A DNA stretch of 64,000 bases from CAYSWV01 sp964434865 (GCA_964434865.1 CAYSWV010000007.1:62001-126000); one strand, 5' to 3'. Numbered from the stretch's first letter, positions 43,169-53,118 are shown. Made by a program: numbers and translations. Notes: generated by a model not told the origin, from the letters alone.

Positions 43169-45820
43169 ATGTCTGTCAATATAGATCAAGATCTACTCAA
43201 CTCAATTGCCCAAGAAGCCCGTCAATGCTTTTTAGAGGAAGATGCGCCAGAATATCTAGCGACCTTACAGCATACTCTCACCACACCCAACACCATTGAC
43301 TATCCAGCAGTTTTACGAGCAGCTCATTCCCTCAAAGGTGGGGCCGGGCTAGCTCAAATTCCTACTTTAAGTACATTGGCCCATAAACTTGAAGATATTT
43401 TTGAAGCCTTACGAGATCGGCGGGTCGATCAAGTTGATCTAGCCATGAGTTTGGTGGATCGATGTGTTCAAGAAATTGCAGATGTCCTGGATCAAGCTCA
43501 GAGTGATCCTGAGGCTGCTGTTGATTCCAGTCTCATTCAAGCCTTAGATACCTTTACCCAAGCCCTATCAACACCAACTCCAGCTGATCTAGTGGTTCCA
43601 GGTTCAGTGACTACAGCTCCGTTCCCATTGATCAAAACAGCTCTAGAAGTTGATTTAGAAGAGTGTTTAAAACGAGTTGAATCTCTGATGGAGGGTGATC
43701 CAAACACATTGTCAATGGCTTTACAAAACCTTGTCGATGAATGTGGTCTCTTAGCTGAAACTTTAAATTTAGGCTGGCTCTCCGAAGCAACTCAAGCTCT
43801 GGGACAAGCGTTGGAACGTCCGCAACCTGATTTGCCCCTGTCCCAAGTGGCCCGAATGGTGATTGATCATATTCGGAACCAGCGTGCAGACTTTCTGCAA
43901 CAGCCTCAAGCCGAACAGGTTCCTACGACTTCTGATCGCCTCACCAAGAGCGAGGAGAGTTTAGAAAGCCGGAGTGGACCTCTCACTTCAACTCAACCCC
44001 AAGTCCGGTTGCCACTCAGTCAAGTTGAGACCATGACTGATCAACTGGGTGAACTGATCATCCGCTACGAACGTTTGTCCATTCAACAACACCAACTTAA
44101 ACAAGCAAGCCAAGAGTTACAACGCCTGTCCCAACAGTTTCAGCCCTTGCGAGATCAAATTCAGGTTCTCTACGATCAGATGTCAACTCAACACGGTTCC
44201 CCTCTGAATGGAGAGTTATCACCTGATGAATTTGATCCACTTGAGCTGGATAAATATACGGCCTTGCATCGGAGCTTACAAACTTTTGAAGAGTTAATCA
44301 CCAGAATTCAAGAGACTCGAGCTGATATTGATCTGGTGAATCGGGAGCTGCTAGAAGATGTAGAACAAGGTCGTCAAGAGGTTGATGCTCTTTACCACGA
44401 TGTGACTCAAGCTCGTCTAGTTCCGTTTCAGACTCTAGCTCAACGATTTATTCCACGCTTGAAAAGCTTAGCTCAGCGCTTTCAAAAGCAGGCCGAACTC
44501 TTGATTGCGGGTGGTGATGTTCTCATTGACCGAGTTTTGTTAGAACAACTCCAAACGCCTTTAATGCATATTTTAAATAATGCTGTAGATCATGGACTGG
44601 AACCAACCTCCACTCGCGTATCAATGGGTAAGCCAGAGGTGGCTACGATCAAACTGGAGGCCAAACTGGAAGGCAATCAGGTTGTGGTTTTCTGCCGTGA
44701 TGATGGACAGGGGATTGATCTAAACCGGGTCTATCAAAAAGCCGTTGAATGTGGCTTGTGTGCCCCTAATGTTAAACTGAGTCAGCTGAGTCGAGAGACT
44801 GTTTTAAATTTTATTTTTCAGCCTGGATTTTCAACAGCAGCTAGCGTTAGTGATGTATCTGGCCGAGGGGTAGGCTTGGATGTTGTCCGGGGTCAAATCT
44901 CTCAGTTGCGGGGCAGCTTGCAGGTCAATACCTTGCCAGGGCAGGGAACAGAGTTTACGATTCGATTGCCGTTGGGTTTGAACCTGATTCCACTAATGTT
45001 GTGCCAATCTCAACGACACATCATTGGGATCCCAGCAACCAATGTCCTTGAAATCTTACTATTTAGGGAGTTGGTACCGGACTCCGATGCTGCCAATGAT
45101 CCTGAGGTGATTCGCCGAGTCCGTTGGCGCGACCAAGAGATTCCAGTACTATCTCTAGCTACTCTATTACCCTATGCTTATAGTGCGGGTGAGCTGGTGT
45201 ACCCTCGAGTCGTAATTGTGTTGAGTGGAGCTGACTTTCCCATTGGGATTGCGATCGAAGCCTTACTGGGAGAGCGTCAGCTGATTTTGAAACCCTTTGA
45301 CGATACTGTTGTGGTGCCCTCCTATGTGGCTGGTTGCACGATATTGGGTACGGGTGAAGTGATACCCGTGGTATTACCCTATCAATTCAGTACCCTCCTG
45401 AAAGACTTTAAGCCATCTCTACCCCAGTCTCGTCAAGCACGTCGTGGGGGAAGCACAGTCTTGGTTGCTGAAGATTCAGTTGCCACCCGCCGAGCGCTTG
45501 AAAAGATCTTGACTCAGTCTGGTTACAGTGTGATTGCCTGCCGAGATGGACAGGAGGCTCTCGATGAATTGCGGCAACGCCAAGGTGATGTTGATATGGT
45601 ACTTACTGATATTGAAATGCCCCGGATGACTGGATTTGAACTATTACAAACGATTCGCTCCCATACTCAGTGGCATGCTCTACCAGTTGCCTTACTGACC
45701 TCACGATCTGGAGAGCGGCATCAGCAGCGAGCTCTAAGCTTGGGAGCCTCAGCCTATTTAAGCAAACCTGTCGATCCTAAAGTTCTTTTAAAAGAAGTCA
45801 GAACGTTGATTCACGCCTGA
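43169..45820 (+). CDS. Hybrid CheA histidine kinase/response regulator, PilL type
   Basis: The 883-residue protein has a phosphotransfer domain with the histidine H53 (AAHSLKGGAG), a second Hpt-like region around 160-245, a dimerisation domain, an ATPase domain (N box LNNAVDHGLEP near 469; DDGQGID near 510; GRGVGLDVVRG), a CheW domain, and a C-terminal receiver starting near 764 with phospho-acceptor in LTDIEMP near 812. This layout matches PilL/PixL-like kinases of cyanobacterial pilus motility systems. It begins 2 bp after the receptor gene, so they are one operon. Confidence 0.93.
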   Translation: MSVNIDQDLLNSIAQEARQCFLEEDAPEYLATLQHTLTTPNTIDYPAVLRAAHSLKGGAGLAQIPTLSTLAHKLEDIFEALRDRRVDQVDLAMSLVDRCVQEIADVLDQAQSDPEAAVDSSLIQALDTFTQALSTPTPADLVVPGSVTTAPFPLIKTALEVDLEECLKRVESLMEGDPNTLSMALQNLVDECGLLAETLNLGWLSEATQALGQALERPQPDLPLSQVARMVIDHIRNQRADFLQQPQAEQVPTTSDRLTKSEESLESRSGPLTSTQPQVRLPLSQVETMTDQLGELIIRYERLSIQQHQLKQASQELQRLSQQFQPLRDQIQVLYDQMSTQHGSPLNGELSPDEFDPLELDKYTALHRSLQTFEELITRIQETRADIDLVNRELLEDVEQGRQEVDALYHDVTQARLVPFQTLAQRFIPRLKSLAQRFQKQAELLIAGGDVLIDRVLLEQLQTPLMHILNNAVDHGLEPTSTRVSMGKPEVATIKLEAKLEGNQVVVFCRDDGQGIDLNRVYQKAVECGLCAPNVKLSQLSRETVLNFIFQPGFSTAASVSDVSGRGVGLDVVRGQISQLRGSLQVNTLPGQGTEFTIRLPLGLNLIPLMLCQSQRHIIGIPATNVLEILLFRELVPDSDAANDPEVIRRVRWRDQEIPVLSLATLLPYAYSAGELVYPRVVIVLSGADFPIGIAIEALLGERQLILKPFDDTVVVPSYVAGCTILGTGEVIPVVLPYQFSTLLKDFKPSLPQSRQARRGGSTVLVAEDSVATRRALEKILTQSGYSVIACRDGQEALDELRQRQGDVDMVLTDIEMPRMTGFELLQTIRSHTQWHALPVALLTSRSGERHQQRALSLGASAYLSKPVDPKVLLKEVRTLIHA

Positions 45821-45897
45821 GAAGACTTAACCCTGTTTATCAGATTGACTTAATCAAGTCGATTTAAACTATCGTGTAGCCCGATAATCCCTAAGTT

Positions 45898-48663
45898 ATG
45901 ACATCAGCTCCCACTACACTGCGTGATCGCTTTAATCTGTCCCGGCTAGCTATCCACTATAGTTGGCTCACTATCTTACTTTGGATTGGGATCACAGTGG
46001 CTGGAGTTTGGGCCTATGGCTCCCTGAAGTATGCCCTCTTTCCCGATATAACGTTTCCGATTGTTATTGTGAATGCTACGGCTCCTCTAGAGACTTCCTT
46101 AGAGACTGAAAGCCAACTAGCTGCTCCTATTGAACAAAACTTACGCTCTTTAGATCGCCTTAATGATATTCGATCTAGTATTTATGCTGGACGCACAGTC
46201 ACAAGCTTGAGATTTAAAGTGGGAACGGATTTAGCGGCCTCAACTCAATCCGTTGAAACTGCACTCCAAACCATTCCATGGCCTGCGGATACTGATTACA
46301 ATGTCACCCCTTTGAATTTAAATGAGGCAGTGGCGATTAGCTATGCCCTTACCAGTGATTCCTTAGATCTAGAGGCTTTAACAGAGCAAGCTGAGGCCGA
46401 TATTTTACCTCGACTTCGGTCTCTAAATGGCATTCTACGAGTCGATTTATTAGGAACAGGGCTGCAGGCCACTCCCCCACCTGATCTAGCAGACGCAGAT
46501 TTTCAAGACTCACCTACTCTGGTCCGGTTTAATCAAACTAATGCCCTTGCTATTCAAGTCATTAAACAGGGTGATGCTAATACACTAGACGTTGTGAGTT
46601 TGGTTGAAGCTGAAGTCAGTAGGATAGCGGCGGAACAAATTGATCTAGATATGACGCTAGCAGCCACCCAAGCGAATTATATTCGTGAAGCCACGCAGTC
46701 AACTATTGAAGCCTTATTCATGGCCATTGTATTAGCAGTATTGGTGATCTTTGTCTTCTTACGCAACTGGCAAGCGACATTAATTACAGCCTTAGCGATC
46801 CCGTTGTCTTTACTCGGAACCTTTGTGGTGATGGCCTCTTACCAGTTTAATCTGGAAACGATTACCTTACTGGCCTTGGCCCTGGTCATTGGGATCATTG
46901 TTGATGACGCTATTGTTGAAGTTGAAAACATTGCTCGCCATCTAGAAGAAGGGAAATCTCCCCGTGAGGCGGCCTTAGCGGCTACTCAGGAAATCGGCCT
47001 GACAGTTTCAGCTTCAACATTGACGATTGTGGCCGTGTTTTTACCCGTGGCTCTGATCCAGGGCACCGTTGGGCAGTTTTTCAAGCCCTTTGGTCTAACT
47101 GTATCAGCAGCTGTCTTGATCTCACTTCTGATTGCCCGTACACTTTCCCCCGTCTTAGCCGTTTACTGGATGCGAGCTAAAGTCAAGCCATCTAAATCTA
47201 ATCACCCAGAGTCTACTATAACTCCCCTCTCAACAACTCCTGATACTTTAGAGCCGAATACTTTAGAGCCAAATGATAGGATCACTCAGCTGTACTGTCA
47301 GCTTCTGACTTGGTCACTTCAGCATCGAACCATCGTGATCGGGCTAGCTATCGTCAGTTTTGCTGCAGGTCTTTTACTGATACCGCTGATCCCTAAGGGC
47401 TTTATTCCGAAATTGGATCGAGGTGAGTTCAATGTGAACTACCTAGCGCCGTTACCAGACATTCCTCAACCTCCTGAAGGATCTCCCTTAGCTACTTCAG
47501 AAACTCTGAGTCTGCAGAATGATGCAAGTGTAGCTTCAGACACACCGCTTAATCTCACTGAATTAGATCGGCCAGACCCTCGATCCCTGGTGTTAGACTC
47601 AACTCGTGCAGTTGCTGAAGATATTGAACCGGTAGTTGCTGATGTGCCCGGCGTTCAAACTATCTTGACCACTATAGGCCTGCGGGGCCAACCTAATCGA
47701 GGCCGACTCTATGTGACGCTTGACCCCAATCGGGAACTCACTACCGCTGATATTCAAGAGCAGATCCGTGCTCAACTACCGACTTTAGAAGGAACAACGG
47801 TTAGTGTTGAAGATATTCAATTTGTCGAAATAGCAGACTCTAAGCCCTTTCAAATTGCTTTGTTAGGCAATGATCTAACTGAAATTCGAGAGGCCGCTCA
47901 ACAACTGGCTGAGGGTATTCAGGAGTTACCCGGCTTTGTTGATGTAGAAGTGTCGGGCGAAGAGAGTTCTGGTGCTCTGATTGAGCGTTTAAATGGCGAA
48001 CGAGTTGTTTATCTATCTGCAAACTTAACCGAACGATTGGGAGTGGGTGATGCTACCGATCAAGCTGTAAACCTGAGTCAAGCGATTTTACCCCCAACCG
48101 TAACCTTAGCCCTAGAAGGTGATTCCAAGCTAAGCAGTAATGTATTTGGTAGTTTTACAACCACATTAGCCCTGTCGCTTCTTTGTATGCTGGGGTTTTT
48201 GATCTTACCGTTTGGTCGACTATTAGAACCTCTAGTGGTGGGGCTATCGGTTCCGTTATCGATGATTGGGGCCATGTTGGCCTTGCTGATCACTCAAAGT
48301 GATTTTGGTATGATCTCCCTCATTGGTTTGCTCTTTCTCTTAGGGCTATTGGATAAAAACGCCATCTTGATCCTCGATTATGCCAATCAACAACGGCGGC
48401 TGGGGCTACCTCGTACAGAGGCTCTGATCAAAACGGGCCGCGTTCGCCTCCGACCTATTTTAATGACCACCTTCTCAACCATCTTGGGTATGACCCCTCT
48501 TGCCCTGGGATTTGGCGCCGGGGCAGAACTGAGGCAGCCCATGGCTGTTGCCATCATTGGGGGTCTCATTACCTCAAGCTTACTGAGTTTGGTGGTGGTA
48601 CCTGTCCTGTATGCTTTGATCGAAGATTGGTGGACTGGCTTGCGAAAAGTAGCACAGCGTTAA
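45898..48663 (+). CDS. RND-type efflux permease
   Basis: The 921-residue protein is an inner-membrane resistance-nodulation-division pump of the AcrB/CusA superfamily. It has the expected two halves with a first helix at about 22-40, periplasmic loops, and helix clusters at about 267-430 and 765-910. Proton-relay acids are D336 and D337 in GIIVDDAIVEVENI. The loop after the first helix cluster (about 430-460) is long. No membrane-fusion or outer-membrane partner is adjacent, so its partners and substrate are unknown. It is shorter than the typical 1020-1050 residues. Confidence 0.9.
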   Translation: MTSAPTTLRDRFNLSRLAIHYSWLTILLWIGITVAGVWAYGSLKYALFPDITFPIVIVNATAPLETSLETESQLAAPIEQNLRSLDRLNDIRSSIYAGRTVTSLRFKVGTDLAASTQSVETALQTIPWPADTDYNVTPLNLNEAVAISYALTSDSLDLEALTEQAEADILPRLRSLNGILRVDLLGTGLQATPPPDLADADFQDSPTLVRFNQTNALAIQVIKQGDANTLDVVSLVEAEVSRIAAEQIDLDMTLAATQANYIREATQSTIEALFMAIVLAVLVIFVFLRNWQATLITALAIPLSLLGTFVVMASYQFNLETITLLALALVIGIIVDDAIVEVENIARHLEEGKSPREAALAATQEIGLTVSASTLTIVAVFLPVALIQGTVGQFFKPFGLTVSAAVLISLLIARTLSPVLAVYWMRAKVKPSKSNHPESTITPLSTTPDTLEPNTLEPNDRITQLYCQLLTWSLQHRTIVIGLAIVSFAAGLLLIPLIPKGFIPKLDRGEFNVNYLAPLPDIPQPPEGSPLATSETLSLQNDASVASDTPLNLTELDRPDPRSLVLDSTRAVAEDIEPVVADVPGVQTILTTIGLRGQPNRGRLYVTLDPNRELTTADIQEQIRAQLPTLEGTTVSVEDIQFVEIADSKPFQIALLGNDLTEIREAAQQLAEGIQELPGFVDVEVSGEESSGALIERLNGERVVYLSANLTERLGVGDATDQAVNLSQAILPPTVTLALEGDSKLSSNVFGSFTTTLALSLLCMLGFLILPFGRLLEPLVVGLSVPLSMIGAMLALLITQSDFGMISLIGLLFLLGLLDKNAILILDYANQQRRLGLPRTEALIKTGRVRLRPILMTTFSTILGMTPLALGFGAGAELRQPMAVAIIGGLITSSLLSLVVVPVLYALIEDWWTGLRKVAQR

Positions 48664-48772
48664 TCTCGATCGCGTCAATTTAATGTCATGATTGCGAGTT
48701 ATTACGGTACCCTGAAACTCAATAGTGATCGTGGGCTTGGTCTCAGATCAACGTTTTGATGGAGGAGTGATG

Positions 48773-49792
48773 ATGGCGATTCAGCTACAACAAGCGATGG
48801 CTGTGGGCAGCTACATTTTGGAACAGCGGCTCAAAGGTCGCAAAAAGTATCCGCTGGTATTAATGCTTGAACCTCTTTTTCGCTGTAATTTAGCCTGTGT
48901 TGGGTGTGGTAAAATTCAACATCCTCCAGAAATTTTGAAGCAGCATTTGACGCCTGAAGACTGTTTTAAAGCTGTAGAGGAGTGTGGTGCACCGGTGGTT
49001 TCTATTCCTGGTGGTGAGCCTTTACTTCATCCGCAGATCGATCAAATTGTGGCAGGTTTGGTGGCGAGAAAGAAGTTTGTCTATTTGTGTACCAATGGCT
49101 TATTACTTGAAAAAACCCTGACGAAATTTCAACCCTCTCCTTATCTTACCTTTAGTGTTCATCTGGATGGCTTGCGAGACCGGCATGATCATTGTGTAGA
49201 CCGTAAGGGGGTATTTGATATTGCAGTGGCAGCTATTCGCGCTGCTAAAGCTCAGGGGTTTCGAGTTACAACCAACACCACTGTGTTTGAAGGCACTGAT
49301 CCTAAAGAGATTCAAGATTTGTTTGATTTTTTGGACTCTTTAGGCATCGACGGAATGATGATCTCACCAGGTTATAGTTATGAGTGGGCCCCTGATCAAG
49401 ACCACTTTTTGAAACGGGAACAGACTCGGGCCTTATTTCGAGAGATTTTGGCCCCGTTTAGAGCTGGATCAAAACGCTGGTCCTTCAATCATAATCCTCT
49501 ATTTCTAGACTTTCTGATCGGTGACAAAGATTATGACTGCACTCCTTGGGGTAGCCCTTCTTACAGCGTTCTAGGCTGGCAAAAGCCCTGTTATCTGTTG
49601 AATGAAGGTTACTATGCTACGTTTCAAGAGCTGCTAGATCAAACCGATTGGACTCAGTATGGGCATCGCAGCGGTAATCCCAAGTGTCGTGACTGCCTGG
49701 TGCATTGCGGATTTGAACCTACTGCAGCAGCAGACGCCTTGCAGCCAAATAATATGTTGCGAGCTTTGAGTGGAGTCCTAGGTAGTCATTAA
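48773..49792 (+). CDS. hpnH: Adenosyl-hopene transferase HpnH
   Basis: HpnH is a radical SAM enzyme that joins a 5'-deoxyadenosyl group to diploptene/hopene in making extended hopanoids. The 339-residue protein has C38-C42-C45 (CNLACVGC), then SIPGGEPLLHPQID and CTNGLLL, and a C-terminal RDCLVHCGFEPTAAAD. The ATG at 48773 has GGAGG seven bases upstream; starts at 48770 and 48725 (GTG) are less likely. No squalene-hopene cyclase or other hpn gene is adjacent. It implies that this organism makes C35 hopanoids. Confidence 0.93.
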   Translation: MAIQLQQAMAVGSYILEQRLKGRKKYPLVLMLEPLFRCNLACVGCGKIQHPPEILKQHLTPEDCFKAVEECGAPVVSIPGGEPLLHPQIDQIVAGLVARKKFVYLCTNGLLLEKTLTKFQPSPYLTFSVHLDGLRDRHDHCVDRKGVFDIAVAAIRAAKAQGFRVTTNTTVFEGTDPKEIQDLFDFLDSLGIDGMMISPGYSYEWAPDQDHFLKREQTRALFREILAPFRAGSKRWSFNHNPLFLDFLIGDKDYDCTPWGSPSYSVLGWQKPCYLLNEGYYATFQELLDQTDWTQYGHRSGNPKCRDCLVHCGFEPTAAADALQPNNMLRALSGVLGSH

Positions 49793-50270
49793 GCTTAAAT
49801 CATACAGCCTATCTTTAACAGATCAATGGGTAGGTCCAGTCACTATTGGGTTGCAGCGACTAAACTAAATATCCATCGGGGAGGGCCCGAGCTATTAGGG
49901 TAAGATTGCAGCCCACCAAATAGTCATCTTCCCAAATCAAGAGGAAATGCTGGATCAATTCGTTGATCTCATTTGATTTGCCAGGTTTGCGAGTGCAATG
50001 GAAATTCATAAGGCCTCATCAGGATTTATAGCCACAGACCAATCATGACGATAGAGTACACTTAATAGCTGTGATCAGTATCAGCTTTTATCTTAAAACT
50101 TAATTAATTGTCAAGATATCGGCCACCTCTAGTATCTATGATCACTATCTACTAGGCAACGTGACTCACTGAGATTACTAGAGTATCATTAAATACGCCT
50201 GAAGATTTTGTCTACGTGATCTCCCCTGGTCAACTAGACGCAACTGTTATCAAAAATAAGGCTGTTAGAT
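49793..50270. other. 478-bp convergent intergenic region
   Basis: The region lies between the stops of hpnH and the ArsR gene. It has no recognised protein gene; its most striking content is the nested inverted repeat at 49842-49924. A short unconserved open frame at 50216-50452 crosses the ArsR gene and is ignored. Confidence 0.6.
49842..49924. ncRNA. Candidate structured RNA element
   Basis: The segment folds into nested stems: ACTATT (49842-49847) with AATAGT (49919-49924), GGGTTGCA (49848-49855) with TGCAGCCC (49907-49914, one G-U), and an inner TCGGG (49876-49880) with CCCGA (49886-49890). I do not recognise an Rfam family. No T-tract follows on either strand, so it may be part of a 3' untranslated region and not a separate RNA. 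Direction is undecided. Confidence 0.4.
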
Positions 50271-50618
50271 TTAATCAGAGGCAGGTGCAAAGGTCAAGGG
50301 TTGAAATTGTTGAGCTTGCTGTTGGAGTTGAGCACCGATGCGATCACAGACAAGTTCACAAAGTTGTAGGGTTAGAGGATCAGCAATATCGTAGTAGACG
50401 CTCACACCACTGGGTTGCCGGCGGACAATGCCAGCCTGAGTTAATACTTTAAGATGCTTCGATACATTAGCTTGACCTAATCCAGTTGCTTCTACAATCT
50501 CAGTCACATTTAAAGATCCTGAGCGGAGAGCATTCAGGACTTGCAGTCGGCTAACTTCAGACAACATTTTAAAATAGTCAGCAATACGGTAAAGAACTTC
50601 AGGCGGAACTTCTGGCAT
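50271..50618 (-). CDS. ArsR/SmtB-family winged-helix regulator
   Basis: The protein (115 residues from the ATG at 50618) has a full ArsR winged helix: KMLSEVSRLQVLNALRSG, VTEIVEATGLGQANVSKHLKVL, and the wing VRRQPSGVSVYYDI. The CxC metal motif of arsenic sensors is missing; the single cysteine is in ELVCDR, so the signal is not a typical metal. GGA lies ahead of the start; a TTG at 50630 is the other option. It is divergent from thiD with about 170 bp between, which contains an imperfect GTTA-N5-TAAC inverted repeat that could be its operator. Confidence 0.88.
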   Translation of the reverse strand: MPEVPPEVLYRIADYFKMLSEVSRLQVLNALRSGSLNVTEIVEATGLGQANVSKHLKVLTQAGIVRRQPSGVSVYYDIADPLTLQLCELVCDRIGAQLQQQAQQFQPLTFAPASD

Positions 50619-50785
50619 AGTCCAATCCAAATGAACAGCAGTTACGTACCCAGACCCGCAATAAATGACTAGGTTACCAAGTAGTTATATACTAACGTAC
50701 AATAGGCTGAAGCAGTCAGGACAGGTTGCAGTCAGGGGGTCTGGATTAGTGTAAGGTAAAGAGCCCATCAGTAAAATGCTAGGGT

Positions 50786-51625
50786 ATGAAACCGGTCACT
50801 GAGTTACGTCCTCCTACCGCTATGACTATTGCTGGATCAGATAGTGGCGGTGGTGCAGGTATTCAAGCAGATTTGCGGACATTTGCCTTCCATCAGGTTC
50901 ATGGGACTTGCGCCCTCACCTGTGTAACAGCTCAAAACACTCTGGGGGTAAGCCGAGTGGATGCTCTTACGCCGGATGCCGTGGTGGCCCAAATTGATGC
51001 CATTGTGACGGATATCAGTGTTCAAGGGATCAAAACTGGTATGTTACTGAATGCTGACATCATTGCTGCTGTGGCTGCACAGGTCCAGAGGTTAAATTTA
51101 CACCCCCTTGTGGTGGATCCGGTGATGGTCTCTCGGACTGGGTCTCAGTTGCTGGCTGATGATGCGATTGCTGCGCTGAAAACAGAGCTGATCCCATTAG
51201 CTGATATCCTGACGCCAAATCGTTATGAAGCTCAGATCTTAAGCGGGCTGGAGATTCAGTCATTAGCCGATATGCAACAAGCAGCTACTAAGATTCAAGT
51301 CTTGGGACCTCTAGCGGTGCTGGTTAAAGGTGGAGGGATGCCAGGCCAGCTTCAAGGTACAGATGTCTGGAAAGAGGCGACTCGTCAAGAAACATTGACA
51401 GCAGGGCCTATCCCCACGCACCATACCCATGGCACCGGTTGTACTCTATCGGCGGCATTGACGGCTCAATTGGCACTGGGGACTTCGCCTTGGGTTGCTG
51501 TACAGAAGGCTAAAGCTTATGTCAGTCAGGCCCTGCATTATCCTTTAGTTATCGGCCAAGGTCAGGGGCCTGTTAGTCATTTTTATCCATTACTGACATC
51601 TGATGAGGAGATCGATCATGGCTGA
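50786..51625 (+). CDS. thiD: Hydroxymethylpyrimidine/phosphomethylpyrimidine kinase
   Basis: The enzyme phosphorylates HMP and HMP-P in thiamine synthesis. The 279-residue ribokinase-fold protein has TIAGSDSGGGAGIQADLRTF at the N-terminus, DPVMVSRTGSQLL in the middle and the anion-hole HTHGTGCTLSAALTAQL near 215. The last 8 bp overlap the next gene (a flavin reductase). No TPP riboswitch was recognised upstream; the preceding region serves the divergent arsR. Confidence 0.94.
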   Translation: MKPVTELRPPTAMTIAGSDSGGGAGIQADLRTFAFHQVHGTCALTCVTAQNTLGVSRVDALTPDAVVAQIDAIVTDISVQGIKTGMLLNADIIAAVAAQVQRLNLHPLVVDPVMVSRTGSQLLADDAIAALKTELIPLADILTPNRYEAQILSGLEIQSLADMQQAATKIQVLGPLAVLVKGGGMPGQLQGTDVWKEATRQETLTAGPIPTHHTHGTGCTLSAALTAQLALGTSPWVAVQKAKAYVSQALHYPLVIGQGQGPVSHFYPLLTSDEEIDHG

Positions 51626-52154
51626 TATTATTGCTCTCTCTGGCAGCCCTACTCCAACCTCCCGCTCGACGGCTTTACTGAGTCATGTCCAAGCTCAGCT
51701 TGAGGCCAAAGGACTAACCACAGATTGGATTTCAGTACTCGATCTGCCACCTGAAGATTTAGTGTCAGGTAACTTTGAAAGCCCTATACTCAAGTCTATT
51801 CAAGAACGAGTGGATCAAGCGAACGCCATCGTAGTCTGTGCACCAATTTACAAAGCTAATTATCCAGGGGTTTTAAAAGCACTCCTCGATCTACTACCTC
51901 AGTATGCCTTTGCTGGAAAGTTAATTTTGCCTATGGCCACTGCAGGCACATTAGCTCACTTACTAGCTATCGATTATGCTGTCAAGCCTCTGTTTGGCAT
52001 TATGGGAGCCACACAGATCTTGCGGGGCGTTTATAGCCTGAGTGCCCAGATTCAGTTTGAAGCCGATAGTAGCTTAAAGCTCGATCCTGACATTGAAGAT
52101 CGACTAGTTACCAGTATTCAAGAGATTGTAACTTATTTGAAGCCAGGGACCTAG
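51618..52154 (+). CDS. NADPH-dependent FMN reductase, SsuE type
   Basis: The 178-residue flavodoxin-fold protein has the phosphate-binding GSPTPTSRSTALL, the flavin loop CAPIYKANYPGVLKALLDLL, and PLFGIMGATQILRGVYSL, matching SsuE. These enzymes supply reduced FMN to monooxygenases such as SsuD. The start at 51618 has GAGGAG seven bases upstream and overlaps the end of thiD; the alternative ATG at 51603 is less well placed. No sulfonate monooxygenase is nearby, so the partner is unknown. Confidence 0.87.
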   Translation: MADIIALSGSPTPTSRSTALLSHVQAQLEAKGLTTDWISVLDLPPEDLVSGNFESPILKSIQERVDQANAIVVCAPIYKANYPGVLKALLDLLPQYAFAGKLILPMATAGTLAHLLAIDYAVKPLFGIMGATQILRGVYSLSAQIQFEADSSLKLDPDIEDRLVTSIQEIVTYLKPGT

Positions 52155-52252
52155 CGCATAGATAACTTAGTAGTCAAGTGTTATTTGTAATTCATTATAA
52201 CTAATTATGATTAATGGTATTGTCAATTGCCGTTTGTATGGGTCTACCAGGA

Positions 52253-52284
52253 TCTATCTCACGGTTTATCTATCTCACGGTTTA
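52253..52284. repeat. 16-bp tandem duplication at the end of the spoIID-like gene
   Basis: TCTATCTCACGGTTTA occurs twice in direct succession, at 52253-52268 and 52269-52284. The second copy contains the stop codon of the leftward gene. Confidence 0.85.
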
Positions 52285-53118
52285 GTACGGTAGCCGACCT
52301 AACCCCACGCCACGATAGTAGTAGGCCAAAATTTGTTTGAAGCCATAGCCTCTTAACGCCATTTCTTGCGCACCCCACTGACTCATGCCAATACCGTGCC
52401 CAAATCGAGGCCGCCGGGTTGGATCAGGAAATCCCTGGAGATAAGGAACACCCTGCACAGCTACAGTATGCCCACCGCTGCTAGAGCTGTACATGGCATT
52501 AACAAACTCTTGACCGTAAACTAGTACCATACCTTGTGTAGCTTGTGTAGCTGCTACAACAGCTTGAGATCGACGTTCTAAGCCTCGGTAAACTTGAGAT
52601 CGTGTATCACTATGAACATCGAAATACTTATGGGACCGACGATGGTATAGGACATAACTACGGGCTGCGATCGCTTGAGCTTTAAGGGCTTCTGGATGAA
52701 AGGATGGGCCCAGTTCAAATTCCACCACTCCAGCCACGTAATTTTCAAGATCAACGGTATTAATGGCTAGCATTGCTTGGTAACCCATCAAAATAATCTC
52801 CCCTGGATACCAACGACCATTCACAGCAACTAACCCATTGCCTGTCGGCTTAATTTGGATCACAGGGCTAACTACATTACTTAAGCGGATACCGCTGGTA
52901 GAAGGTCGGGCTGCAAATCCTTGGAGTGGCTCTAGCTCGCCTAGTATTTGATCCTGATTATCAGTGATTAAGGCAGGGGTAGAGGTGCCAATGGTGAGGG
53001 CGGATCGAGTATTCGCAATCTCAACACGAACTAAAACCTCTGCAGCGACCTTAAGATTAGCGCCTGCCCACACTAGGCAACCTAAAACCAGGAGCTTCAA
53101 AAGTTGTCTACAATACAT
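52282..53118 (-). CDS. SpoIID/LytB-domain exported protein
   Basis: The 278-residue protein has a signal peptide (LLKLLVLGCLVWAGANLKVAAE) and a SpoIID domain: NTVDLENYVAGVVEFELGP, EALKAQAIAARSYVLYHRR, MYSSSSGGHT and FGHGIGMSQWGAQEMALRG. SpoIID-type enzymes are amidase enhancers or lytic transglycosylases acting on peptidoglycan. Cyanobacterial homologues are common and probably shape the cell wall. I start at the ATG at 53118; a GTG at 53145 is open in frame, and neither has a good ribosome-binding site. Confidence 0.87.
   Translation of the reverse strand: MYCRQLLKLLVLGCLVWAGANLKVAAEVLVRVEIANTRSALTIGTSTPALITDNQDQILGELEPLQGFAARPSTSGIRLSNVVSPVIQIKPTGNGLVAVNGRWYPGEIILMGYQAMLAINTVDLENYVAGVVEFELGPSFHPEALKAQAIAARSYVLYHRRSHKYFDVHSDTRSQVYRGLERRSQAVVAATQATQGMVLVYGQEFVNAMYSSSSGGHTVAVQGVPYLQGFPDPTRRPRFGHGIGMSQWGAQEMALRGYGFKQILAYYYRGVGLGRLPY

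Noticed and set aside
45821..45897. GACTT/AAGTC hairpin after the cheA gene
   Set aside because: Only five pairs with a weak T stretch; too small to call a terminator confidently.
50631..50785. TPP riboswitch upstream of thiD
   Set aside because: The conserved CTGAGA and ACCTGA blocks were not found, and the space is short and shared with the divergent arsR.
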